From Lunatibacter sp035460985 (GTDB taxonomy: Bacteria > Bacteroidota > Bacteroidia > Cytophagales > Cyclobacteriaceae), in NCBI GenBank assembly GCA_035460985.1, contig DATHWC010000017.1:1-13235 (forward strand): DNA of 13,235 nt, given 5' to 3'. Made by a program: the position numbers and the translations under genes. The notes beneath the pieces are model-generated. The model made no database searches and had not been told where the DNA came from. It saw nothing but the letters and a program-made list of their open reading frames with translations. Below, piece after piece: positions 1 to 5,769 of the stretch; position 1 is the stretch's first letter; each line of letters begins with the position of its first letter.

Positions 1-390
1 TTTCAAAACGTTGTAGACTTATGTCTTTTTGAACTCACAATTTAGTGCTTTATTTATAAAATCGGCCATTTGAACCTAACGAATTATATGTTCGGTTCAG
101 GGTAGTTGATGGACGGAAATAAAATCATGAAATTTTCAAAAAATAGCGATTTGAGCCGAGGTGTACGTACCCATTGTTTATGAAGGGTAAAAATATCCTT
201 TCCAACTTATAGTGATTTCGTTTTTGAAGGATTAAGGAACGGGTATTAAAAGAAACGATGGCAGAGGTTACTTACAGCCAACCTGACTTGTCGTAAACTA
301 GACGGCACAACAAACCAAGTTTGGTTGCATGAAAAAAAATCATAGTAAATTTTTCTTGTATTCACATCTGCCCATCCCGTTACTAGGGAT
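1..390. other. Non-coding stretch with no recognisable gene
   Basis: No open reading frame of convincing length or composition was found on either strand. The only structure seen is an imperfect inverted repeat at 71-99 (TGAACC paired with GGTTCA, plus an inner AAC/GTT) and an 8-bp palindrome GTACGTAC near 164-171. Nothing here could be assigned a function. Confidence 0.5.
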
Positions 391-392
391 TT

Positions 393-424
393 AAAAAAAT
401 AAGACCTTTTCTGGTCTCTTATTT
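393..424 (-). terminator. Terminator-like hairpin read on the minus strand
   Basis: Positions 397-424 can fold with AAATAA pairing TTATTT and GACC pairing GGTC, leaving a 2-nt bulge and a 6-nt loop (407-412). Read on the minus strand, the stem runs into a run of seven T (393-399), the usual form of an intrinsic terminator. No minus-strand gene is visible upstream of it (425-960), so it may be a leftover from a lost gene or a chance structure. Confidence 0.35.
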
Positions 425-464
425 GAGTTCGCTTCACCCATAACTAAAATATTCCATCCTTCCT

Positions 465-511
465 GGAATTGCAAATTCCCGGGATAAAAAGGTGTAGTTA
501 CAAACTACACC
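465..511. repeat. Tandem triloop hairpins, REP-like
   Basis: Two perfect hairpins lie 11 bp apart. The first is GGAATT-GCA-AATTCC (465-479), with a 6-bp stem and 3-nt loop. The second is GGTGTAGTT-ACA-AACTACACC (491-511), with a 9-bp stem and 3-nt loop. On the minus strand the second is followed by five T (486-490), so it could also act as a weak terminator. Paired short hairpins in non-coding DNA are the form of REP-type repeats mobilised by RAYT (TnpA-REP) transposases. No such transposase gene is in the window, so this assignment is inference. Confidence 0.4.
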
Positions 512-905
512 TAGCGGGGATGGTTGAGGTGCCATTATTTTTTTGACAAATCAAATTCTTTTGGTTTTTGCTTTCGTTTATTCGAGCTAAACCAGCGTCC
601 CGAAAAAAAGAGGGCAGACCAACCATTCAATGGGTTTTGGCGGGAGTGGATGGGCTGGATTGACGTGATGGCGGCCAAAACTGTGCTACTGGTTATTGTT
701 TTTTTACCTCTGGGTTGAAACCTAGGGCTATTAAATCGGCCACCCCTCCGGGGTTATTCAAATGATTTTTCAGGATAAATTACCAATGATCGCATTAACC
801 GATTACATATGATGTAAACCTTTGGAAATGTTGCCGCCTAAATTTGTTAAAAACAAAGATGAGTTTTTCATCAGATATAAAAGCAATCTAAAGGAAAAAA
901 TGTAA
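512..905. other. Non-coding stretch between hairpins and the ATPase gene
   Basis: No gene is supported here. A 64-codon frame at 524-718 has no recognisable motif and ends inside a hairpin region, so I leave it out. The stretch contains the hairpin pair at 710-754, listed separately, and is otherwise AT-rich spacer. Confidence 0.45.
710..754. repeat. Second tandem hairpin pair, possible dispersed repeat
   Basis: CTGGGT (710-715) pairs with ACCTAG (720-725) through one G-T wobble around loop TGAA. ACCCC-TCC-GGGGT (742-754) is a perfect 5-bp stem with a 3-nt loop. The two are joined by a 16-nt linker. The text around this pair resembles short dispersed repeats of Bacteroidota intergenic regions, but I cannot count copies from one window. 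There is no U-tract typical of a terminator. Confidence 0.3.
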
Positions 906-958
906 TTTCGGAGATTATAATCTCGAAATAAACGTATATTTGGGGATTATAATCTCTG
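906..958 (+). promoter_or_regulatory. Two palindromic operator candidates flanking a TAnnTTTG box
   Basis: GAGATTATAATCTC (911-924) is a perfect 14-bp palindrome. GGGATTATAATCTC (943-956) is the same palindrome with one changed base. Their centres are 32 bp apart, about three helical turns, so both face the same side of the DNA. Between them TATATTTG (935-942) matches the Bacteroidota -7 element TAnnTTTG exactly. No clear -33 element was found. A start of transcription would fall inside the second palindrome, only a few bases before the ATG at 962. This fits repression of the ATPase gene, perhaps by its own product, but the binding protein is unknown. Confidence 0.55.
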
Positions 959-961
959 AAT

Positions 962-2113
962 ATGCATATCACCAGATTTCTTGAGAAAAGTCTAGCTGCA
1001 AAAGTAGATTGGAAAAAAGCCTTGATTTTGCTTGGCCCAAGGCAAGTAGGGAAATCTACCTTGGTCAATAAATTGGCCCGTGATCTTGATCCGGATTTTC
1101 TACTTTTGAATGGGGATGAAATCCAAACGCAGGAACTTCTGGCTAACTCTAGCCTTGAATTTCTTAAAGCCTACTTGGGAGATTCAAAGGTAATCGTTAT
1201 CGATGAGGCGCAAAGAATCCAGAATATAGGGTTGACACTCAAACTAATCATTGATAATTTTAATGATGTCCAATTGATTGTTACCGGATCATCTTCTCTT
1301 GAACTGGCTAGCACCATCTATGAACCTTTAACGGGAAGAAAATGGGAATACAGAATATTTCCTGTTTCTTGGGAGGAAATAATAGGCTGGAAAGGTTTAG
1401 CTAAAGCTTTGCCTCAACTTGAAAGCCTTTTGGTTTTTGGAGCTTATCCTGAAATACTTACCCATTCCGGAGAAAAAATTCCGTTACTTCAAAATTTATC
1501 TTCAAGCTATTTATATAAAGACCTGCTTAATTTCCAGGGTATTCGAAAACCTGAGTTACTCAACAAATTACTACAGGCTTTAGCATGGCAGGTAGGTTCG
1601 GAAGTAAGCTATAACGAGTTGAGCAACACAATCCAAGCAGATAAAGCTACTGTCTCCAGTTATTTGGATCTATTGGAAAAGGCATATATTATTTTCAGAT
1701 TAAACCCCTACAGTAGAAACCTTCGATCCGAAATTAAAAGTAGCAGAAAGATTTTTTTTGTAGATAACGGCATGCGCAATTCCATCATTGGTAATTATGC
1801 ACCTTTAGCAAACCGAAATGATATCGGACAACTGTGGGAAAATTTCTTGATTTCGGAACGCCAAAAATTACTCAATTATCATGGATTTTACGGAAGGACA
1901 TATTTTTGGAGAACGGCTAAGGGTCAGGAAGTGGACTATGTAGAGGAAATTGATGGGGAAATCCATGCGTTTGAATTCAAATGGAATCCTAAAGCCAAAG
2001 TAAAAATACCAAAATCATTTATTGAAGCCTACAATCCCAAAACAGTGAAAATCATTCACCGGGAAAACTTTTGGGAGTGGTTGGGGACTTATCCTTACGG
2101 TTCGGGAAAATAA
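962..2113 (+). CDS. AAA-family ATPase with C-terminal DUF4143 nuclease-like domain
   Basis: This 383-residue protein belongs to the AAA_14/DUF4143 family, which is widespread in bacteria and archaea and has no settled function. The Walker A motif GPRQVGKST is at residues 25-33 and Walker B VIVIDE at 77-82, followed by a sensor-like LIVTGSSS (105-112). Residues about 195-247 look like a winged helix-turn-helix. The C-terminal third carries the PD-(D/E)XK fold typical of DUF4143, with E293, D325 in EVDY, and E338-x-K340 in FEFK; all the expected acidic and lysine residues are present, so nuclease activity is possible but unproven. The length is normal for the family and the frame is intact. The ATG at 962 lies four to six bases after the second of two palindromes, and no Shine-Dalgarno sequence is seen. 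It stands alone in accessory DNA. Confidence 0.85.
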   Translation: MHITRFLEKSLAAKVDWKKALILLGPRQVGKSTLVNKLARDLDPDFLLLNGDEIQTQELLANSSLEFLKAYLGDSKVIVIDEAQRIQNIGLTLKLIIDNFNDVQLIVTGSSSLELASTIYEPLTGRKWEYRIFPVSWEEIIGWKGLAKALPQLESLLVFGAYPEILTHSGEKIPLLQNLSSSYLYKDLLNFQGIRKPELLNKLLQALAWQVGSEVSYNELSNTIQADKATVSSYLDLLEKAYIIFRLNPYSRNLRSEIKSSRKIFFVDNGMRNSIIGNYAPLANRNDIGQLWENFLISERQKLLNYHGFYGRTYFWRTAKGQEVDYVEEIDGEIHAFEFKWNPKAKVKIPKSFIEAYNPKTVKIIHRENFWEWLGTYPYGSGK

Positions 2114-2129
2114 CTTGGATGTATTGGAA

Positions 2130-2180
2130 ATTGATGGGGTTATTAGTTGATAGGTCGATGGGTCTATAAGTCGATGGGAC
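2130..2180 (+). repeat. Degenerate octamer tandem repeat
   Basis: The stretch can be read as units of seven or eight bases: GTTATTA (2139), GTTGATAG (2146), GTCGATGG (2154), GTCTATAA (2162) and GTCGATGG (2170), preceded by a related ATTGATGG (2130). Two units are identical and 16 bp apart. The repeat stops exactly where the insertion sequence begins and does not resume on its other side. Confidence 0.5.
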
Positions 2181-2206
2181 TGTCTCGTCCTGAAAATTCT
2201 TTACAG
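2181..2206. repeat. Left terminal inverted repeat of the IS
   Basis: The 26-bp end pairs with 3667-3692 at 21 positions. It contains the box CCTGAAAATTCTTTAC (2189-2204), which recurs twice further inside the element. Confidence 0.85.
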
Positions 2207-2220
2207 TTTGAGCGGTTGAT

Positions 2221-2266
2221 CCTAAATATAATTTACTTTTATTAAGTAGTCCTAAATACTGTTTAC
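2221..2266 (+). repeat. Subterminal direct repeats, probable transposase binding sites
   Basis: CCTAAATATAATTTAC (2221-2236) and CCTAAATACTGTTTAC (2251-2266) are direct copies with a 30-bp period. Both match the box inside the terminal repeat (2189-2204, 32 bp away). The three boxes share CCTRAAWANNNTTTAC. Repeated boxes at a spacing near three helical turns at an IS end are the usual form of extra transposase binding sites; binding itself is inferred. Confidence 0.5.
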
Positions 2267-2342
2267 AAGTTTAAAATTACTAATTCTTTAAATGCCTTTT
2301 TAATTTAATCCGCTTTAATTGGAACAGTGGGGAGATACGGTT

Positions 2343-3296
2343 TTATGAAGGTATTAATCCTGTGTCCTCTTTACAGAATGCTTCCTGCCTTTCTTTCCAG
2401 TAGTTTTTCCATTGCCTGGGGATTATTCCTTTGGTGATATGGGCGGCTTCCGGGGTCATCATGTCGATACTCATATGGGGCCTTTTAGTATTGTAAGCCT
2501 CGATGATCCAAGCTAACCTGACGGCTGTTTCCTTTTTGCTTTCCGGGGCCAATTTGTTTAGCCACTCACTCTTCAAAATACCGTTAACCCGTTCTGCCAC
2601 TGGGTTTTCCAAAGGGTCACCGTTTTCTGTCATGCTTATGGTTATTTGCCGGGACTTAAGCATGGCCACATATTTATCACAACAGTACTGCACGCCCCTG
2701 TCCGAATGGTGTATCAAGTCAATGGCTTTGTCGTCAGGAAGTTGGGACAATGCCATCTCCAAGGCACTGACTGCTCCACTGGCCTCCAGTTTATGGGACA
2801 GGTCCCAACCGACTATTTTACGGGAATAGGCATCGGTAACCAGTGAAAGATACAAATAGCCTTCTGTGGTGGGTATATAAGTAATGTCGCTGACCCAGAG
2901 TTGGTGGGGACCGGTTAGTACCTTACCACGGATCAGGTTGGGATACATGCGGTAACGGTGTCTTGACATAGTGGTATAAACCCTGGTTTTGGACCGCCGG
3001 ACAAGCAGGTTGTTTTCCTTTAACAAGTCAAAAAAAGCATCCCTGCCCATTTGTATTTCTTCTTTTTTCATCAGCACTTCTATCAGACTAAGCAGCTTCC
3101 TGCCCCCGATTCCCGGAAGGGTTTTACGCTCATTTCGAACCATTTGAAGTACAATTTCTGTCTGTGCCTGACTTTTATACCTGTATTTCTGCAATTGATA
3201 GTAAGCTTGTCTGCTGTAGCCAAACAATCCACAGAGCTTATCGGTACTAAGCTCCGGATGTTCCTCCCTTATTTCTTGGACTGCCTGGCTCCAGAC
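2343..3296 (-). CDS. IS3-family transposase OrfB, DDE integrase (expressed by -1 frameshift)
   Basis: OrfB is the catalytic part of the transposase, with an N-terminal HTH_21-type region and a C-terminal rve integrase core. Counting from the TTG codon at 3227, the catalytic triad is D114 (in SDITY), D176 (in HSDRGVQY) and E212 (in AERVNG), with 35 residues between the second D and E as expected. The frame has no good ATG near its beginning. It opens in-frame from the slippery site at 3296-3302, where -1 slippage from orfA would give a 431-residue OrfAB fusion (114 residues from orfA plus 317). It ends with TAA at 2343-2345. No stop or deletion interrupts it. Confidence 0.9.
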   Translation of the reverse strand, partial: VWSQAVQEIREEHPELSTDKLCGLFGYSRQAYYQLQKYRYKSQAQTEIVLQMVRNERKTLPGIGGRKLLSLIEVLMKKEEIQMGRDAFFDLLKENNLLVRRSKTRVYTTMSRHRYRMYPNLIRGKVLTGPHQLWVSDITYIPTTEGYLYLSLVTDAYSRKIVGWDLSHKLEASGAVSALEMALSQLPDDKAIDLIHHSDRGVQYCCDKYVAMLKSRQITISMTENGDPLENPVAERVNGILKSEWLNKLAPESKKETAVRLAWIIEAYNTKRPHMSIDMMTPEAAHITKGIIPRQWKNYWKERQEAFCKEDTGLIPS

Positions 3297-3637
3297 TTTT
3301 TTCTGATTGGGATTTTCAGGTCACGTTCAGCGATGTCAATTATTTTGTTTGCCGCAAGAGTATTTAAACGCTCCCTTTCCAGAGCCTCTTCCAGTTCCTT
3401 TATCCGGCTGATCATACCTTCGGGTGTATCAGGTATGGATGATCCGGGCTTTTCTGAGGATTTGTCCATAATTGGCGATTTGGTTTCCTTTTCAAATTTA
3501 CGGAGCCATTGGTTAATTGAAGCAGCAGTTGTTATTTTAAACTTATCAGCTGTGGTTTTCATGCTGTCGTCAGAGCTAAGATAATGCTGGACAACTTTCC
3601 TTTTAAAATCGTCCGAATAATGCTTTACATTTTTCAT
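3269..3637 (-). CDS. IS3-family transposase OrfA, helix-turn-helix protein
   Basis: OrfA is 122 residues from the ATG at 3635-3637. I prefer this to the upstream TTG at 3664, because the conserved family start (KHYSDDFKRKVV) begins right after it. The N-terminal half is a helix-turn-helix of the HTH_Tnp_1 type that binds the IS ends. Residues about 75-100 form a heptad-rich helix (ISRIKELEEALERERL) that acts as a leucine zipper in this family. The C-terminus is lysine-rich and contains the slippery codons. OrfA alone usually represses or modulates transposition, while the frameshifted OrfAB is the active enzyme. Confidence 0.88.
   Translation of the reverse strand: MKNVKHYSDDFKRKVVQHYLSSDDSMKTTADKFKITTAASINQWLRKFEKETKSPIMDKSSEKPGSSIPDTPEGMISRIKELEEALERERLNTLAANKIIDIAERDLKIPIRKKSGARQSKK
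3296..3302 (-). other. Programmed -1 frameshift slippery heptamer A AAA AAG
   Basis: On the minus strand the orfA codons read AGA AAA AAG TCT. Slippage by one base at A AAA AAG lets translation continue as GTC TGG in the orfB frame, which carries typical OrfB N-terminal sequence (VWSQAVQEIREEHPEL). This is a standard IS3-family slippery site. I did not establish a downstream stimulatory structure. Confidence 0.8.
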
Positions 3638-3666
3638 GGTTTTTCTTGTTTTAAAACCACTCAATT

Positions 3667-3692
3667 CTGTAAACCTATTTCAGGACAAGACA
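3667..3692. repeat. Right terminal inverted repeat of the IS
   Basis: Read inward from 3692 it gives TGTCTTGTCCTGAAA, then TTTACAG, matching the left end. It lies about 30 bp upstream of the orfA start, so the orfA promoter probably overlaps this end. Confidence 0.85.
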
Positions 3693-3761
3693 ATATCCTA
3701 TGGATCTAAAGTCCTCTGGAAGAACTGTCTATTAAGTTTGTTAACCACAATATATAAAAGC

Positions 3762-3842
3762 ACTATGTGAACTATGAAACTATGTGGTAATCCGTCGAAA
3801 ACAACAGGTCTATGTGGCCTCGTAGCCCCACCTAAAGACCTG
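3762..3842 (+). repeat. CTATG-type direct repeats and an inverted repeat upstream of the toxin-antitoxin pair
   Basis: ACTATGTG (3762), ACTATGAAAC (3771), ACTATGTGG (3779) and CTATGTGGC (3810) form a loose direct repeat; the first three have 8-9 bp spacing. The last overlaps an inverted repeat in which CAGGTCT (3805-3811) pairs with AGACCTG (3836-3842), with an inner GTGG/CCAC (3814-3817 with 3828-3831). The block lies 60-140 bp before the antitoxin start. It could be an operator region for the pair or part of a dispersed repeat; the sequence does not decide. Confidence 0.35.
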
Positions 3843-3899
3843 ATCATCGATTCATATGCAAATTTCCAGGAAAAACAGTTAACTTTAAAATCAGAAAAC

Positions 3900-4148
3900 A
3901 TGAATATTATGGACATCCAATCTGTCAAAATAGATCTTATACACTGGCTTTCTGAACTTGAAGACATGTCCGTCCTTGAACAAATTCAAAGTTTGAAGGA
4001 GGAGCAAGAAAATTCCTTCCAATTAAACACAGAACAGGGAAAGGAATTGGAAAGCAGGCTTGAGCGATATGAAAAAGGGGAAATGAGGTTTTCATCTTGG
4101 GATGCGGTAAAGAAAAGGATTAGAGACCAGGCGAACGATGCCCTATAA
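3900..4148 (+). CDS. Type II antitoxin, addiction-module component family
   Basis: The protein is 82 residues from the ATG at 3900. An earlier in-frame ATG at 3774 would add 42 residues translated from repeat-like DNA, so I reject it. A second candidate start lies at 3909 (MDIQS). The C-terminal segment RLERYEKGEMRFSSWDAVKKRIR has the R-x-x-x-Y/x-x-G and SW-[DE]-x-[VL] pattern of the putative addiction-module component family (PF09720/TIGR02574). In that family the tail wraps around a ParE/RelE toxin. Its stop overlaps the toxin start by 11 bp, so the two are translationally coupled. A near-match to the Bacteroidota -7 box, TAACTTTA, lies at 3880-3887. Antitoxins of this type normally repress their own promoter together with the toxin. 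Confidence 0.8.
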   Translation: MNIMDIQSVKIDLIHWLSELEDMSVLEQIQSLKEEQENSFQLNTEQGKELESRLERYEKGEMRFSSWDAVKKRIRDQANDAL

Positions 4149-4440
4149 TTACCAACTTTCCGATGAAGCGGAATTGGACGTATTCGAATCCTTTCTTAGG
4201 TATGAAGAGCAAAGGGAAGGATTGGGTGAGGAATTTCTGGATTCGCTTGATGTTGCTGAAAAGGCTATATCGGACAATCCCACAACTTATCGAATTCGTT
4301 ACAAGAAGAAAGTAAGGGCTTTTGTTGTAGACCGTTTCCCGTACTTAGTTTTGTATGCTGTAAATAGAAATAATATAGACGTCATAGCTGTATTCAATAC
4401 TAATCTGCACCCTAGAAGGTGGAAGAGAAGGGTTAAATAG
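4138..4440 (+). CDS. Type II toxin, RelE/ParE family
   Basis: This 100-residue basic protein has the RelE/ParE layout (PF05016): two N-terminal helices (DEAELDVFESFLRYEE and EEFLDSLDVAEKAI), then a beta-sheet with FVVDRFPYLVLYAV and IDVIAVFNTNLHP, and a basic tail WKRRVK. The RFPY-x-[VL]-x-Y segment followed by a hydrophobic strand is typical of the ParE-like branch paired with PF09720 antitoxins. Toxins of this superfamily either cleave mRNA at the ribosome or poison gyrase; sequence alone does not say which. The ATG lies inside the antitoxin's last codons. The length is normal and the gene appears intact. It ends just before a small terminator-like hairpin. Confidence 0.82.
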   Translation: MPYNYQLSDEAELDVFESFLRYEEQREGLGEEFLDSLDVAEKAISDNPTTYRIRYKKKVRAFVVDRFPYLVLYAVNRNNIDVIAVFNTNLHPRRWKRRVK

Positions 4441-4454
4441 CCCATCTCTTTTTT
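4430..4454 (+). terminator. Weak intrinsic terminator after the toxin gene
   Basis: GGGTT (4430-4434) pairs with AGCCC (4439-4443), including one G-T wobble, around loop AAAT. A run of six T at 4449-4454 follows. The stem overlaps the toxin stop codon. Confidence 0.4.
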
Positions 4455-4551
4455 GTTTGCATTAATCTGAAACAGCCGATCAAAGGACGTCGCTTAGTAG
4501 CTCCTTAAACCCTTGGGCAAAGTGAGACTAAAATGTAAAAAATCAACAACC

Positions 4552-4582
4552 AAAAAAAAGACAGAAGAACCTAGTCCCTCTG
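4552..4582 (-). terminator. Strong intrinsic terminator of the minus-strand hexuronate arm
   Basis: On the minus strand CAGAGGGAC-TAG-GTTCTTCTG (complement of 4562-4582) forms a continuous 9-bp stem with two G-U pairs and a 3-nt loop. It is followed by TC and eight T (4552-4559). It lies 28 bp after the stop codon of the DUF6807 gene. On the plus strand the G-U pairs become A-C mismatches, so it should work mainly in the minus direction. Confidence 0.75.
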
Positions 4583-4609
4583 CTTTTTAATTACGAGATT
4601 GAAATTTCT

Positions 4610-5689
4610 TTACTTAGAAAAACTCTTAAAGTCTTTCTCCAAATCCTTATCTCCAGCTTTCATTCCGGAATAAACGATAATGCGATGCTTAAATGTCATA
4701 GACTCGCCACTTTTTAGCTTATGGTTGAGTTCATCCTTGCCGTCACTCATTGCTTTTTGACCAAGGGGATTGGCGGCATATAAGCCATATCCTCTGGCGT
4801 GCCAGTAAGTTGGGTAACCTACATTTTTTGGATGGTCCAGGATGGCGACAGATATGTTTTCGCCTTCGATGGTTCCGGAAAGATTCATCCATTTGCCCCG
4901 GGTTCCCCAGACGTCATCGCCTTCTATTCCTTCACTGCTTCTATACAAGCCAGTGACACCTTCGTTGTTCATGGAAGGAACATCAGTAGGGTTGCCTTGA
5001 GCATCGGTAAATTTTTCAGGCTTATTAGATGGGTGTTCTAATTCACGGGCCATACGGAGTCCCAACATACCCTCTTTATTGTCGGTAAAGGATACCTCCT
5101 GTCCTTGGGCGGTGAGGGTAGTGATGCGGTCTATAGATCGTTTGTCACCTTTACCGCTAAATATGAAGGTGGTGTTTTCCTTCAGCAATACATTGCCCTG
5201 ATGGTCCACCCAGTCCATGCTTACTTCCAAAATGCCTTCGTTTTTACCGCTCTTGGTCTGTTTGATCTCCTTGTGAACAATGGATCCGTATTTGCTTTTT
5301 CGATCTGCAGGAATTGCATCTGAGTTATTCCAGAAGTCCAATCCATTAACATCACCGTAATTCAGCCAAAGTCCAATATGGTGTGGATGGTCTACTCGCT
5401 CCCCCGGACGATTAGCGATGGGGTAACCTCGGGTAATAAAGTTTCCTTTGGAGGTTTTGATAGGATATAGAACCGGTTTGTCTATAGTTGATGGATACAT
5501 GTAAGAGGTGAAATGTTCACCGTCAATAAAGACGTCCACTTTTTTTTCCGCATCGTTTCGGACTAAATTAATGCGATCATCGTTTTGCATGGGTGCCGTT
5601 GATTTCCGATTATTGGCAAAAGTTGCCAATGTTACCATCAAACATAAAGAAAGAGAAAGAAGGGTGTGTAAGAAATGGCGATTATTCAT
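4610..5689 (-). CDS. Secreted DUF6807 (PmoA-like) protein
   Basis: This 359-residue protein belongs to the DUF6807 family, often labelled PmoA or methane oxygenase; there is no reason to think it is a methane monooxygenase. A signal peptide is visible at residues 1-25 (hydrophobic LLSLSLCLMVTLATFA, then ANN), so it is probably periplasmic. Family hallmarks are HPHHIGLW (101-108) and NGLDFWN (115-121), with a histidine cluster that could bind metal or sugar, and later RMARELEHPSN and DHPKNVGYPTYWHARGYGL. Such proteins accompany exported Gfo/Idh/MocA dehydrogenases in Bacteroidota and Planctomycetota, as here. It is the last gene of the minus-strand arm, and a strong hairpin pair separates it from the oxidoreductase gene, which may lower or separately control its expression. 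No enzymatic reaction is established. Confidence 0.8.
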   Translation of the reverse strand: MNNRHFLHTLLSLSLCLMVTLATFANNRKSTAPMQNDDRINLVRNDAEKKVDVFIDGEHFTSYMYPSTIDKPVLYPIKTSKGNFITRGYPIANRPGERVDHPHHIGLWLNYGDVNGLDFWNNSDAIPADRKSKYGSIVHKEIKQTKSGKNEGILEVSMDWVDHQGNVLLKENTTFIFSGKGDKRSIDRITTLTAQGQEVSFTDNKEGMLGLRMARELEHPSNKPEKFTDAQGNPTDVPSMNNEGVTGLYRSSEGIEGDDVWGTRGKWMNLSGTIEGENISVAILDHPKNVGYPTYWHARGYGLYAANPLGQKAMSDGKDELNHKLKSGESMTFKHRIIVYSGMKAGDKDLEKDFKSFSK

Positions 5690-5723
5690 ATGTGTTTTGG
5701 GTTTTGTAATTTTTTAAAGAATA

Positions 5724-5751
5724 ACACATAGGAGCTAGAGCCCCCATGTGT
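5724..5751 (-). terminator. 12-bp intercistronic hairpin with weak U-tract
   Basis: On the minus strand ACACATGGGGGC-TCTA-GCTCCTATGTGT forms an uninterrupted 12-bp stem, with two G-U pairs, around a 4-nt loop. What follows (TATTCTTTAAAAAA) is a poor U-tract. It may be a partial terminator or an mRNA-stabilising or processing hairpin between the oxidoreductase and DUF6807 cistrons. Confidence 0.55.
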
Positions 5752-5769
5752 ACTACCTGTTTTGAGCAA

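Larger units (their letters stand above)
2181..3692 (-). mobile_element. Complete IS3-family insertion sequence, 1512 bp
   Basis: The element begins TGTCTCGTCCTGAAA at 2181 and ends with the inverted counterpart TGTCTTGTCCTGAAA read from 3692. The terminal repeats match at 21 of 26 positions, then share a TTGAGYGGTT box with a one-base offset. It carries orfA and orfB on the minus strand with a -1 frameshift site. The TG...CA ends, two-frame layout and DD(35)E transposase define the IS3 family; I do not recognise the exact IS or subgroup. The flanks (GAC on the left, ATA on the right) show no 3-4 bp target duplication, which suggests a rearrangement after insertion or recombination between copies. 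Both frames look intact, so it may still be active. Confidence 0.9.

Noticed and set aside
71..99. Inverted repeat with RYYYAAC-like and GTT-like ends suggesting an integron attC site
   Set aside because: The second core reads GTTCGGT rather than GTTRRRY, the fold is too short, and no cassette gene or second site is present.
246..437. 63-codon minus-strand frame
   Set aside because: No family resemblance, and its start overlaps a terminator-like hairpin.
576..592. GTTTA-TTCGAGC-TAAAC resembles a tRNA T-arm
   Set aside because: The usual closing G-C pair is absent and no acceptor, D or anticodon arm can be built at the right distance upstream.
524..718. 64-codon plus-strand frame
   Set aside because: No recognisable motif, unusual composition and an end inside a hairpin region; not supported as a gene.
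960..969. Palindrome ATATGCATAT spanning the ATPase start codon
   Set aside because: Only 10 bp and AT-rich; expected by chance at this composition.
3774..3899. N-terminal extension of the antitoxin
   Set aside because: The DNA consists of direct and inverted repeats, and the family-like protein sequence begins after the ATG at 3900.
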